Of a stretch of DNA of 64,000 nucleotides, positions 33,130-44,691 are shown one piece after another (the first letter of the stretch is position 1; each line of letters starts with the position of its first letter). Under the pieces are notes generated by a model, which worked only from the letters and a program-made list of their open reading frames with translations, was not told where the DNA came from and ran no database searches. The position numbers were made by a program, and so were the translations under genes. Origin of the DNA: Podospora bellae-mahoneyi (taxonomy: Eukaryota; Ascomycota; Sordariomycetes; Sordariales; Podosporaceae); assembly GCF_035222275.1 (NCBI RefSeq), contig NC_085882.1, forward strand, positions 2,735,501 through 2,799,500. Direction: 5' to 3'.

Positions 33130-33964
33130 ATTATTTACTACTACTACTACTACTACCTCTTTTTTAACAAGACCGTCATGAGCCGTTCAGCCCTTTGCTT
33201 TTTTTCGCTCCTTTTATAGTGTGCAGAAAAGAGGATTGTGATGGGGATAGGGTACGAGAGTGGAAGGGGACCGGTCAAGTTTCGACACATCAAAGGCTCG
33301 CGGTCATTTGTCTGGATCTTTCGAGAGAAAGGAAGGACGTCCTTCTGTGTATATGAGCTGAAAATAGACGCATTGCTACAAGCTGGATATCTACCTGCTT
33401 GCCGTCTTGGTGATCCTCTTTGTGATCGACACTACAAGCCCTCCTCGCCCGTCTGTAGCTTCGTCCATGCAGTCACGACCAGTTCAGCGACTATGCTCCC
33501 GCCCACCACCGCCGCCTTCAGGAAGTTGTAAGAATACAAAACCAAGAGTTCCCTCGGTATCTATCTCATTTCCTCCGAACCAGGTGGTCCCTGTGAATGT
33601 CCATCAAGATTGGGAGAACCACCGCTGCCTTTTCAACCATGGATTTCCATAACCACCCCCCTTTCACCTTCCCCTTCTCTTCGAACCCCAGATTGACGGA
33701 CCATTTTTGTCATACATGACATGACACCTTACGCTTGGTAACTTTTTGCTCGTCCAAACATACATACAGCTTTACCCAATCTGAAGGCTAAGGTACACAA
33801 AGAATGGAATGTGTGTTGCTTAATCACGACACAACTAACTCGCAAGCAAACACCAGGTCGAGACAAAAAGGCAAAACAGCTAGCTGGATTGAGCCAAAAT
33901 TGAAGCAATCAGCAATTTGTCCCTCAGAAAGAGGATAGGTAACAAAAATCAAATCAGAAGGTTA
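33130..33964. other. Spacer after the OSCP gene
   Basis: 835 bp starting with a (TAC)n tract (about 33136-33156) and a T-rich stretch that may direct 3'-end formation. Two plus-strand frames near 33238-33652 show no recognisable domain. Confidence 0.45.
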
Positions 33965-34035
33965 TGCATCAGCCGTGAATCGAACACGGGGCCCATCGAT
34001 GGCAACGATGGATTTTACCACTAAACCACTGATGC
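33965..34035 (-). tRNA. tRNA-Gly (anticodon GCC)
   Basis: Read on the minus strand, the gene starts GCATCAGTGG and ends CTGATGC plus discriminator A, a perfect 7-bp acceptor stem. The D arm contains TGGTTTAGTGGTA (box A), the anticodon loop TTGCCAT has GCC at 34001-34003, and the T arm contains GTTCGATTC (box B). The 71-nt length without intron fits eukaryotic tRNA-Gly. Confidence 0.97.
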
Positions 34036-34340
34036 TAGTATGAGTGATGAGAATTGGTGGCGGTATACGGGATTATGCCAGGATACTACCCTCTCCTCCT
34101 TCATCTCCTTCACCCTGCATCCCCTTCTCCTCTCTCTCTTCCTACCCATCATAGCCTATTTCACTTCTTCACTGGCGCAGATATCAAAATTTTCGACTTG
34201 AATAGCTTCCAAAAACAAAAAGCCAGCCATCACGTTCATCAACATCTCTATCTATCAACTATTTTCTCTCTTTAAAAGCAAAATATCCTCCCCATCCCAT
34301 TGCATAACTTTATCCCATCCTCATCCCCCCCGCCAAACTT
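34036..34340. other. Short spacer after the GH63-like gene
   Basis: About 305 bp of pyrimidine-rich sequence between the tRNA 5' end and the 3' end of the GH63-like gene. Possible tRNA upstream and GH63-like terminator sequence; nothing else seen. Confidence 0.4.
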
Positions 34341-37300
34341 TTACTCATTGGCATGAGCCTCGAATTCATCACCCTGCGAGTACCCATCCGCCCCCCTCTC
34401 CAGCCTCACCTTTTCCAGCTGCTGGTGAATATACGCATGCAGGTGCTTCTCATCCTCTTCTCTGCCCTTCAGTTTCTGGCTCAGAGTCAAACCGTTGGTT
34501 CCATTTTGACCCATGCCTGGAGCGGCGATGGATCCCTTCCTGGCCGGGAATCCTCCGTCCGCCTCATCCTCGTAGCCGTTGAGGTCATTCAGGTCGAAAT
34601 CGCTGCGGGCGGCGATGGAACGGCTGGTGGAGGAACGACGGAGGCGGGGGGAGAGCATCGGTGTGCGGGGCGTTTGGGCACCGCCGAGGTGGCGATGGAG
34701 GATGTCGTCGAAGTAGTGCGCCATGCCGGCGGACGGGGTGCGAGGAGTTTGCGGGAGGCGGCAGTTGACACTACAAAAACGATTAGTACTCATGTCAAAC
34801 CCAGCAAACGAGAGGAGAGAAACATACCCAGTATCGTGAATCATTCTGGCAATCAAACCCGTCCAGCCACACTGATGCGTAGCTCCCAGACCCCGCCCAG
34901 AGTCTCCGTCAAAAAACTCATAGAACCAAAGGTAATCCCTCCAGTTGGGGTCGAAGTCCAGAGTATCATTGTTGCCGTTGATACTCCGGCGCCCATCGTC
35001 ATGGCGGGCAAACATGTGTTGCAGACGGTGCTGGATCTCCTCAGACACATGTCCCAAGTGCATGAAATCGCCCGAACCAGTTGGGCACTCCACCTGCAAG
35101 TCTTGTCCGAAGAAGAGATAGAACCTCTGCAGCGACTCCACGAGCAGGAAATTGACGCAGAGCCAGATAGGCCCTCTCCAGTTGCTGTTGCCACCGAAAA
35201 GGCCACTGTCCGAGTCACCGGGAACATAGCCGACCTTGAAGGTCTGACCGTTGACGTCCATGGAGTAAGGGTGCTCCTTATGATACTTGGAGAGCGACCG
35301 GATGCCGTAGGGACTGAAGAACTCGTCCTCGTCCAGCATGCGCTCGCAGATCTTGAGCAATCTTTCCTTGTTGACAAGGGACAGCAAAATCCTGTCACCT
35401 TTACCACGCTTGCGAATACTGTGCATGGTCCTTTCAGCCACGTCGCACCTGTTGTTCATGAACCACTCCACGCGCTTCTTGAAGGAGGGAAGTCTGTTGA
35501 GGAGCTCAGGCTCCAAGGTCAAGGTCGCATAAAGCGGAATCAAGCCAACAAGCGACCTCACGGGCAGCTGCTGAATCCAGGGGCCACCCCACGAGATGGC
35601 ATCATAGTAGAAGCCGTCCTGCTCGTTCCACAGGGACTGCTCCTCCTTTTGGCCCATTCTCCAGGTCATGGCATCACTGATGAGGATGAAGTGCTCAAAG
35701 AACTTGCTGGCAATATCTTCGTAGATACGGCGGTGCTTGGCGAGCTCGAGGGCAATGTTGAGCATGTTCAGGCAGTAAAAGCCCATCCAACCAGTGCTGT
35801 CAGCCTGCTCAAGAGTACCGCCCGTAGGAAGGGGCTCAGAACGGTTGAACAAACCAATGTTGTCCAGCCCCAAGAAACCACCTTCGAAGACGTTCTTGCC
35901 CTCAACATCCTTGCGGTTGACCCACCAGGTGAAGTTCAACAACAGCTTCTGGAAGACTCTCTCGAGGAAGTCGAGATCCTGCCTCCCATACAGCTTGCGC
36001 TCGATCTTGAAGGTACGGAACGTAGCCCAAGCGTGAACAGGAGGGTTGACATCGCCAAAGTTCCACTCGTACCTGCAAATTATCAGTCGGGAACCACTTC
36101 ACATACACGCAAAATTCAAGACTTACGCAGGCAGCTGGCCGTTGGGATGGCAGTACCACTCGCGGGTAAACAGATCGAGCTGTTTCTTGGCGAACTCGGG
36201 GTCGATCATGGCCAAGGTGATGCAGTGGAAACTTGTATCCCATGCAGCAAAGAAAGGATATTCCCAGGAATCGGGCATGGATAGAATATCGTCACAGTGA
36301 AGGTGCTTCCACGCGGAATTGCGTATGCCCTTGCGAGACTCGGGTGGGGGAGGCTGGCTGGGGTCACCGTTGGCCCATTCCTCCCAGATGAAGAGGTAAT
36401 GCTGCTTGCACCACATCATGCCGGCAAAAGCCTGGCGCTGAATATTGCGAAGATCATCGGCCATGGGAAGAGGGCTAATGTGGTAGTAAAAGTCATCGGC
36501 CTCTTCTCTCCTCTTCTCGATCAGGTCATCAAACTCCTCTTCATCGAGGTAGGTCTCAGGCTTCCTGGAAAATCGGAAACGGACAACTTTGAGATGGTCA
36601 GTCAATCTTCTTGAGGAAAAGATAGGAAGAGGTAAACATACCGGCGCACTCTCCAGGGCCCACACCGCCGCCTTCGTTGAAAGAGTACCATGCGGCAGCC
36701 TTGGTTCCCGTCTGGGCCGGGTTGATAGCACCCTTCTCGCCATCGACGATGTACCTATGGAAAGCATCCTTGACATATGGCTGCTCATTTTTGCCCTTGT
36801 AAAGCAGCTCATAGTTGGTGTCGTTCTCAGTGAACATGAACTCGGGGTGCACATCATCCCCGCTGGGTCCTACGCCGGGCGAGGGTGAGAGAAGGACATA
36901 ACGGTCTCCAAGTTTGTGATGCTTGGACTTGAGAAGATTCTCATCAGCAACCCCAATAGCTGGCTTGTTCTCAGGCGGTTCGCGACCCCAAGCCCACGTG
37001 TTACGGAACCACACATGAGGGACAATGTGCAGCGGTGCAGGATCTGGGCCTCTGTTCCACGCAGTCACACGGAAGAGGAGCTCATCCGGATCGTCATCCT
37101 CCTTGGCGGTCTCGATGAAGATATCCCAGTACCGGTCCTCGTCAAAGATGCCCGTGTCGAGGATCTGGTACTCCTTGTCCTCCTTGCCTCGCTTGGCATT
37201 CTCCTTGAGCAAGTCCTCGTATGGGAAGGCCTTCTGAGGGTACTTGTAGAGATATTTCATGTACGAGTGCTGCAGTCATGCGTAAGTCAAGCGTTAAACT

Positions 37301-37927
37301 TCGGCCGTTCCATCGTCTGCATGAAGGGTCTTACCGTCTGCAGGAACATGTGGTTAGCGCAAGCCGATTTAGGGTTTCTGGGGTGCAGGTATGTCAATGG
37401 CACTTACAGGAGTGTTATCCAGATGGAAATGGGCTTCCTTGATACTTTCGCCATGGTTGCCCTGAGGGTTAGACAAGCCAAAGAGACGCTCCTTCAAAAA
37501 GGGGTCCTGCCCGTTCCAGAAAGCAAAGGCGATGTTCTGGTAGCCGTGGGTGTCGCAGACACCGGCAATGCCATCCTCACCCCATCGGTAGGCGCGGGAT
37601 CTCGAATGCTCGTGGGGAAAATCTGCCGATCGGTTATTATGTGAGTATCCCGCACTACGAGAAGGAGGGGTAGCACCGTAACATGACACACGAGGGATCA
37701 CTCACGGCTCCAAGCATCACCATCGGCACTGTAGTCCTCGCGCACTGCAGTTCAGTGTTAGATGAGGCATTCATGACCAATACCAATCAGTGCAGCAACT
37801 TGCCAGTAGCCCACTGTCTTTCTGCGACATAGGAACCCCACTTCTTCCAGTACTTTTGGCGCTTGCGATCCTCGTTGAGCCTCGATTCCTCGGCCGTCTG
37901 GAACTCGTGGCCGTCGAAGACAACCAT
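34341..37927 (-). CDS. GH63-like protein related to yeast YMR196W
   Basis: Large cytosolic-type member of glycoside hydrolase family 63 (alpha-glucosidase-like toroid), a family of unknown cell function in fungi. Eight exons: 37927-37804, 37744-37706, 37622-37408, 37337-37335, 37269-36642, 36586-36127, 36072-34828 and 34770-34341, 1047 residues in phase. It starts [20 protein letters not shown] with no signal peptide. Family blocks include [67 protein letters not shown] and [11 protein letters not shown]. The C-terminal about 140 residues are disordered with repeated QTPRTP motifs, probable phosphorylation sites. Intron 1 begins GC rather than GT, and exon 4 is a single codon; both are listed separately. 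Confidence 0.88.
37335..37337 (-). other. Putative 3-nt micro-exon (one Thr codon)
   Basis: On the minus strand the trinucleotide ACG is flanked by CTGCAG before and GTAAGA after. The upstream intron (37407-37338) starts GTAAGT, and the downstream intron (37334-37270) ends CTGCAG. With the codon, the protein reads [17 protein letters not shown], matching the TPTHSYMK wording I recall for this family. Skipping it keeps the frame and loses only the Thr. Confidence 0.65.
37745..37803 (-). other. GC-AG intron in the GH63-like gene
   Basis: Intron 1 runs from GGCAAGTTG to GAACTGCAG. The donor is GCAAGT, the usual form of GC introns, after exon bases ACTG. Only this join gives [15 protein letters not shown] in phase; the nearby GT (in AAGTTG) puts the next exon out of frame. 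Confidence 0.8.
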
Positions 37928-39270
37928 TGTGTGTGATGCTGGGAGGCGAAGTGGCGGTAAAGAGTGAAGATGACCTCTGTGTCACCAGAAATGATAGCGG
38001 GATGGCTGGACACACCACCAAAGCTGAGCGGTGGAGATACTAGTGAACGTGAGTATGGAGTACCTCGACAGTGCTCACTATCGAGTAGGCAGGGAGAGAA
38101 ACGAATCAGGTGCAGGTCGACGACACACAGCAGATTCAGGACACACACAGAGAATGGACGGATAGATGGACAGACAGATGGACGGACGAAGACGGCAATG
38201 ATGGTCCTGAAAGGGGGGGTAAGGTAAAATTCAACCAGGTGTGTGGCAGTGTGGCAGTGGTGGGGGTGGAAGCATGTGTTGGTAGGAGCCCAAGTGCCAA
38301 GGCCATCTGTGCCTGTGACGTCAAAGATAATTGCGGCACCCGCCCACTGTGCCTCCCACTGCCAGGGGGTTGGTTGACAATGGTCGAGACCGCCAGAGCC
38401 TCTGCCGCATGGCGCTGCTTGGCGAGATCTCGAGATCCACCCGTTCTCAATGGGCTGGGCATCAACAGAATGGCATCTTATCGGCGCTGGATTCCGTGAA
38501 GCTGCGGGATGGATAACAGCTTGCCATCCCCTCCCGCCTCCGCTTCCTCACGAAATTGTTGATGGCAAGACGAGATAGGCTGAACAACAAACAAACAAAC
38601 TGATATCAGATCGAAACCGAGGCCATCCACCGTTGGATATTTTAAGCGCGGAATCCTTGTCCCATCGCCCAACCAACCGATCCCGGCTCCGGCACCACGC
38701 CGTACACCAACCACCCCCGAGCTGCGGTCCGAACCAGCATGTAGCTTGGAGCTCGTTTCCAGCTTGTGTCAGTATCACACAATCTCCATTGCCGTTGCGG
38801 GAAGATTCGTGCCCGATTGGGTCCAAGGTTACCTTTGGTTTCCGAGCGGTCAATTTTGATGTCAACAGAATGAGTTGGCCATGTAGGAAGATGGAGATGC
38901 TACTACCTTGGTGTAGTAGGTAGGCCCAACTTTTTTTCATGGCAATGTGAGAGAAGAGATTTCCTAGTGGCAAGGCGCAAACATCGGTTTCAAATCCAAT
39001 CGGGGAAAGACAGTTGGATTTCTCGCTTACAGGTAAGGCAGGAACTATCTGGGTGGCCACTGACAACAGAAGAGATAGCAGCTTCCTCATCTTCCCACAA
39101 TCATCACGCAATGGAAAAAGCGTTCGGTATAGGTCATTGGATTTTCCGCTGATTACCAGCCCTAAACACACAAGAGAAAGAAAAAAAACTCTTTTCCCAA
39201 CTCCAATCATCAAGCATGGACTCGTCACATCAGCTTCACCAGGACATGTAGCACTCCATTATCTCCTTGC
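37928..39270. other. Spacer between the tricalbin-like and GH63-like genes
   Basis: 1.3 kb holding the GH63-like promoter and the 3' flank of the tricalbin-like gene. It contains short direct repeats of GGACAGA/GGACGGA (38157-38192) and GTGTGGCAGTG (38241-38260). A 226-codon minus frame (39228-38548) shows no motif and is not accepted. Confidence 0.45.
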
Positions 39271-42200
39271 CTAGACCTCAGTCTCGACATCAGGCTTCCT
39301 TCCACTCAAGCTTCCCATCTTTGTCACCCTCCTGGCAGCAAAAAGTGCCTCGTTCTTGGCGAACTGGACGTTACGCATGGGCTTCCCTATCCGACATGTC
39401 AGTAACTGAAAACATAAGGTACCTATCTATCCAATGGTGCAAATGACTTACATTGCATCAGACCCCGATGCTGACGGTGCAGATCCCGCTTGCGCTCCTT
39501 GTAGTCCTTGTACTGCTTAATGGGATTCTTGCTGCTCGAGGATCCGGCCGTATTCTTGCTGTCCATCGACGCTCGACTGTCACCCGTCTCACGGCTATCA
39601 GTCCTGAACGTGTAATTCTCCGAGCTCTCGCCGCTGCTTCGCTCCACGCCATCCTCGTGCGTGGCATCGTTGATACCCAAGTCAACATCCTCATCGTCTG
39701 TCGAATGACTGCTCTCGTAGTCAGTTGTACTCAGGTCCTCAGATTTCTGCCTGCTCCGTCGAGCAGCCAACAGCGCCGCCGGATCATCCCCAAAGGCACC
39801 GCTCCAGTCAGTCCCGTCCTTGGCCAACCACTTCCTCTTCTCTTCCTGAGATGCATTGCGCAAGACATCTCGCTCCCGTAACAAGCTTTCGTCGTGGAGC
39901 CTCTGCACCAGCGGAGGCACTTCGGCAGCGACATGCTCGCCCCTCACTCCCTCGGCGTAGCAAGCCTCCCAGGTTTCAATAGTTTCCCGAGAGTTGTTAT
40001 CGCTCACGAAGCGAAGGTGGTCCTGGTCCGTCCCCGGCTTGAACCGGCCCCTGAATCTCAGTCTGCCAATCTCCTCCACTTTGAGGCACGGTAGAGAGGA
40101 GCAGTTCTCCTCGGTAATGTAGTTTTGCGAGAGCCTCAGGCCGTTGTTGCACCTCCAAATGGGGATGTTGAAATTCTTCTCCTCCGAGTCTGGCACGTCA
40201 CAAAGCCAAAAGGCAGCAAACGTATCCGTCTTTCTCCGCTTGCCGCTTGGGTGAAATTCAAAAAACACCGGGCTGCGGTATCTGAACCGAACCGGCAATC
40301 TAACCTTCTGGGCTTTGCCTTCACCGGAAATATCCCATTCGATGCCGTTTCCTTCCTGGGTGCCATGGCAGAACGAGCCCTTGATGGAAGCAGAACTGCC
40401 GCCAGTTCTTAGCTTCAGCTTGGTGTTCTCTCCAGGGTTGTAGTTCACAGTGGAGATTCTGTCAGACAAGAACTCAAAGGTGCCTATCTCCCCGAAACTA
40501 AGCTCGTTGCGTGGAAGTCTGAGCTCAACACTCCTGAACAGCAGGCTGATTCTGATTCTGCCGAACCCAATGCCACCATCAAGAGGGTACCACCGTGTGC
40601 TCTGGCTGCTGGTCTGCAGCACATCTGAAAGCTTGAGAGGAACGACACCGATGATTGGGTCGTGTTGCCGGTTTCTGGAGTCGCGGACAGTGACAGTGAC
40701 GATGGCAGACCTCCAATCTCTCACAAAGCGCTCGGTACCAGCTTCGAAGATAGGCTTGGATGACACCACCTTGGTGCGGGTCTTGTACACCAGCTCGTCG
40801 TTGAGCAAGATGGTGCAGTATGAGCTCGGCAGTTTCTTTCCTTCCTCTTCCTTGATCTCTCCGGCATCCCGGGCGGGTTCATACTCCCTGCCCTTTCTCT
40901 TGCCGTTCGAGCCCTTGACATCTTCGAGCTCCAGACTCACAATTTGGTGAACAACGATAGACAAGATACCAGAAGGCCAGAGCGGGTCAGGAGGGGTGTG
41001 GACAACCGCATCTTCCTCCGCAGTCTCCAGAGCGCCCTTGTCGTCCTGCAGATCCTTGTGGTCCTGCAGAGCCTTGGGCAATCTGGGGTCCTTGCCGTCC
41101 GTTCGGAGCGCAGACCTGAACTTGGTCTTGTCAAAGTAACCGACTTCCCAGTACAGCTCACCAGGCATGCTGCTCTCCGCCTTGACACCCCTAAGCTTGG
41201 AGACTTGCGAGAACATCCTGCCCGGGTGTTGAATGAGCTCCTGGATCGAGAGTTCCACCTTGCCGACGACATCATCAGCCGAACTCCTGTCTGAATCCCA
41301 GAGCTCCAGGCTAAGCTGCTCGTCCGCCTTGATGATGTCAGGGGTGACCAGGAGAGCGCAGGACTCGTTGAAAATGGGGTTCAGATCATCCTGGATGACC
41401 CTAGTGCAATACTGGGGCTTCCCAAACTTGGAGAAGGAGACACAGATGTACGGATCCGACCCCCCACCCTCGGAACCCCGCCTGTCCTGCTTTGACAATC
41501 CGATGGCCTTGTGAATCTTGATATACAAGACTCCCAGGGCATTTGTCTCCTTTTTGATGGCATCACCCTGAAGCATCTTGCCAATGTCCAGTGTCATTGA
41601 CTTGGGAGCGACGTACATATTGGCCGCAGTGGCGATGGCCCAGTTGACAAAGTTGGAGATGAGGGGCAGGTTGAGGATGTTGGCCCCCTTTTCGATCAGG
41701 GGAACACAGCTCGCCTCAACCTTGGGCAAGCCCATCAAAGTAAAACTTAGGGTCTTGATGAAGGGCGGGTTAGGAGCCAGCGCGATTCTCAAACGAACGG
41801 TGGCGACCAGTCTGTTCAGTTCGACCCAGATGGGGAAGGGAACACCAAAGAGGCCCTTGATACCGAGGTAAAAGATCAGCTGCATTCCCATGTTCTTGGC
41901 CGCTTTGCTCGACACATCACCACTAGATGGCAAAGAGTGGTATGCAACAGTCGCTTCGAGGTTGTAAAAGTCACCTCCTTGCTCATCGGCCGCCATCTCT
42001 TGAGGATCCTTGGTCTTTTCATCTTGCTTCCGGATATCCTCCTTGAGGTCCTCTACGTGCGAGTCGGGAAGTGCTCGCAGACTAAGGATGCGTAACGGGT
42101 TGCTGCCCTGGGAGATGTCGTTGACCTTGACGTTTTCAATAACACCGGGAACGGAGGCCTGCATGACATCTTCCAGAGTATCAGCCACCGCGGCGAACAT

Positions 42201-43077
42201 CTCGGGATTCACCAGGCCCCAGATCAACCCCATGGCGGTATTCAACCACTCAACACTCTCCGGAATGAGGTTCACAACGGCGGTCTCTCCCCTCTTCTTC
42301 TCCGCCGCCCACTCGTTGGCACGCCCTTGCTTGATGAGGTCCTTGGCCCAAAGGAAAATGCCCGAGCTGATGACGGCCGCCAACGGGATCAGACCCCAAA
42401 GCGAGCCACCAAACATTTTGCCAATGAGCACGATGCCGAAGAAGACGGCGGCGCAGAGGACATTGGCGCGGGCTTCGATGCTCTCAAACATGCCCTCGAA
42501 GCTGATGCTCGGGGTCGGGTGGAAGAGCACATTGGTCGCCTCGCCGTGGATGGGCACGTCCGAGGTGGCGCCCTTGTGGACGGGGTCCGGGGGGGCGGTT
42601 TCATCTTGGGCTTTTCGGTATTCCTCGCCGGACTGGTCCGGTGATGTGGCCAAGGTTGTTGGTTTGTTCAGATTCGCGTTGGGGACGGTTAACTAGCGGA
42701 TTTTGTGTGTCAGCACGGCCTCCATCTGTGTACCACCATGATGAAAAAGGGGAACTAACCTTAGGCTCGGCAGCGTTCTTGACATGGTCGGAGGTGATGT
42801 CTACTACTTCGACTTCGTTTCCCGTTACGGGGTCGGTCACGGTACGCCTGTTTTTGCCGGCGCTGTGGGTGGGTACGTGATCTTGAACGTCGCCGCCGTT
42901 GGCTTGGGGCTGAACGGGTCTGTGGCGGAGGCGGTGCTCGCGCTCTTCGACCTTTTTGTCTCGGTTCTTCTTGTCTCGGTCGAGGCTTTCGGCGAACTGC
43001 TTGATGTTTGGGATGCGGTTGGTGCCGGAGTAGTGCTGGCCCGTTACCGGGTATTGGTGGGCTTGGTAGTTGCTCAT
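39271..43077 (-). CDS. Tricalbin/Mug190-like ER-plasma membrane tether with SMP and C2 domains
   Basis: Lipid-transfer tether that sits in the ER by a membrane hairpin and reaches the plasma membrane through C2 domains. Exons 43077-42760, 42692-39452 and 39386-39271 give 1224 residues. Residues 1-170 are polar. A hydrophobic double segment (VLCAAVFFGIVLIGKMF and LWGLIPLAAVISSGIFLW, about 182-222) fits a hairpin. An SMP-type lipid-binding domain runs about 245-480 (ESVEWLNTAMGLIWGLVNPE; LRILSLRALPD). The first C2 domain begins near 490 (GVLYIKIHKAIGL, SDPYICVSFSKFG) and the second near 683 (GILSIVVHQIVSL), with a long loop; a beta-rich region and a polar tail follow. The last exon encodes KPMRNVQFAKNEALFAARR. 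Best match by wording is the fission yeast Mug190 class. Confidence 0.85.
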
Positions 43078-44117
43078 TGTTGCTGGTTATTCATGAATGA
43101 ATCGTCTATCATTGAACTTGACGACAACTAGTGATCCTAGAGAGGGTGCAGGTTGTACCCTTGGAGAAAGGCAACGGCAGCAGCTGTAGGTGGGAGTAAC
43201 CTACTGCATGAAACGTTGAAGGGTGGGTGGGAGGGGAAGTGGAAAGGTAGGTAAGGAGGACAGGTAGGTAGGTAGGTATTAAATTGCTATGTAATGTATA
43301 TGGGCGTTCAGCCTCAACGAGAGCGAGAGAGACAGGGACCATTATATCATAGGCAGCTCTCCTTCCCGGCCACACCAGTTCAAGTTTTTCAGGCGAGTAC
43401 GAGAGTTTCAGATGACAACAAAGCTGCGGGAAGGGGGAAGCTCCTCCTGCTCTTATTACGTAGCACGAGAAATATGTGACAGCCCTACACCACCGGAAAG
43501 AGCTTTGAAACAAGACAATCAGTGAACAGGCAAGGATGAGAGGTAGGTATCCTGGTTGGTGGATCATGGAGGGAAAGGAGATGAATGGATGGGTTTGGGG
43601 GGGGGGGTGGAGATGTATGACGTCTGTGGTTGTGGTTGGTTCGGGTTGGGTGATGTCATGGGGCCCCACTTTTAACGTGTGTGTATGTAAGTGGGAGCAA
43701 AGGCTCATGGTACAGAACACGCAGCTTGGGAAGTTGTGGGGCATGGAAAAAGATGGGACGGGGATCTGTGTTACCGATCTTTTGGGAGGGGGGAAGGGTG
43801 GTGGGATCTGATCGGAGGGGGTGTCAACCGAGATCACGATATACTGAGGGGGAGGGGTTTTGAGGATCATCTCGACGTGTGTTTTCAAGATAACTGAAAT
43901 CGAGAGAGAACAGCGTGTGGTATTGATGCAAGTTTGTATTTCATTTTAGATTTCCTCTCCTCTCGGGAGATTTTGTAACACATGATTATTTGGTATCCAA
44001 TTCCCATCATATCCATCATGTTCATGTCCATCATATACATATTCCCAGCCCTTCCCAAACCAATCCATCTCTTCCCAATCATGATGCCAGAAACCCCCAA
44101 AAAAAAAAATCAACCTC
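43078..44117. other. Spacer upstream of the tricalbin-like gene
   Basis: 1.04 kb with a GTAGGTAGGTAGGTA run near 43263-43277, a G run near 43598-43607 and an A run at 44098-44109. It holds the tricalbin-like promoter and the 3' end of the polyQ gene. A 259-codon minus frame (43888-43109) is judged chance because it follows pyrimidine-rich sequence and has no motif. Confidence 0.45.
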
Positions 44118-44657
44118 TCACCTAGCAATCAACCCCCCATCAGCCACCCTCCACGGCGCACCCACCGGCCTAGCAGTCATAGTCGGGGTCCCCTCCTCCA
44201 TCTCCACATCCTCCTCCCCCACCATGACCCTCCCCTTCCCTTGGTAGGTATAATGGTTGTTTTCCTCCTGCTCCTCCACAGAAGTAAAAGAACTGCTATC
44301 GCTCATCTCCACATCCTGTCCATTCCCGCCCCCAGCCGAGCTGAACGATCCTCTCAAACTCGAAGAATACCCGATTGTATGCTCAAACACGCTGTCTTGG
44401 GTGGACGAGGCGATGGATTCCACGCTGGGAGTGGGGGGCTCGATCGCCATTGCGGAGGATAGTTGATGATGGGCAGTTGTTTGGATGGAGAGGTAGGGTT
44501 GTTGTTGCTGCTGGTTAGGCATGGAAATATCCGCGTCGGAGGAATACCCCGAGTACCCTGATGAGTTGGACCAAGAACCCGGGCTTGAATGTGGGATGGG
44601 CAGCAATGAAGAAGGGATGGGGGTTGGCTCCCTCTCCTCTCGGGTCTGTTGTTGCTC

Positions 44658-44691
<34 letters not shown>

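Noticed and set aside
38548-39228. 226-codon minus-strand frame
   Set aside because: No domain, irregular composition, and lies between a promoter and a 3' flank.
43109-43888. 259-codon minus-strand frame rich in Pro, Thr and His
   Set aside because: Follows from pyrimidine-rich promoter sequence; no conserved block.
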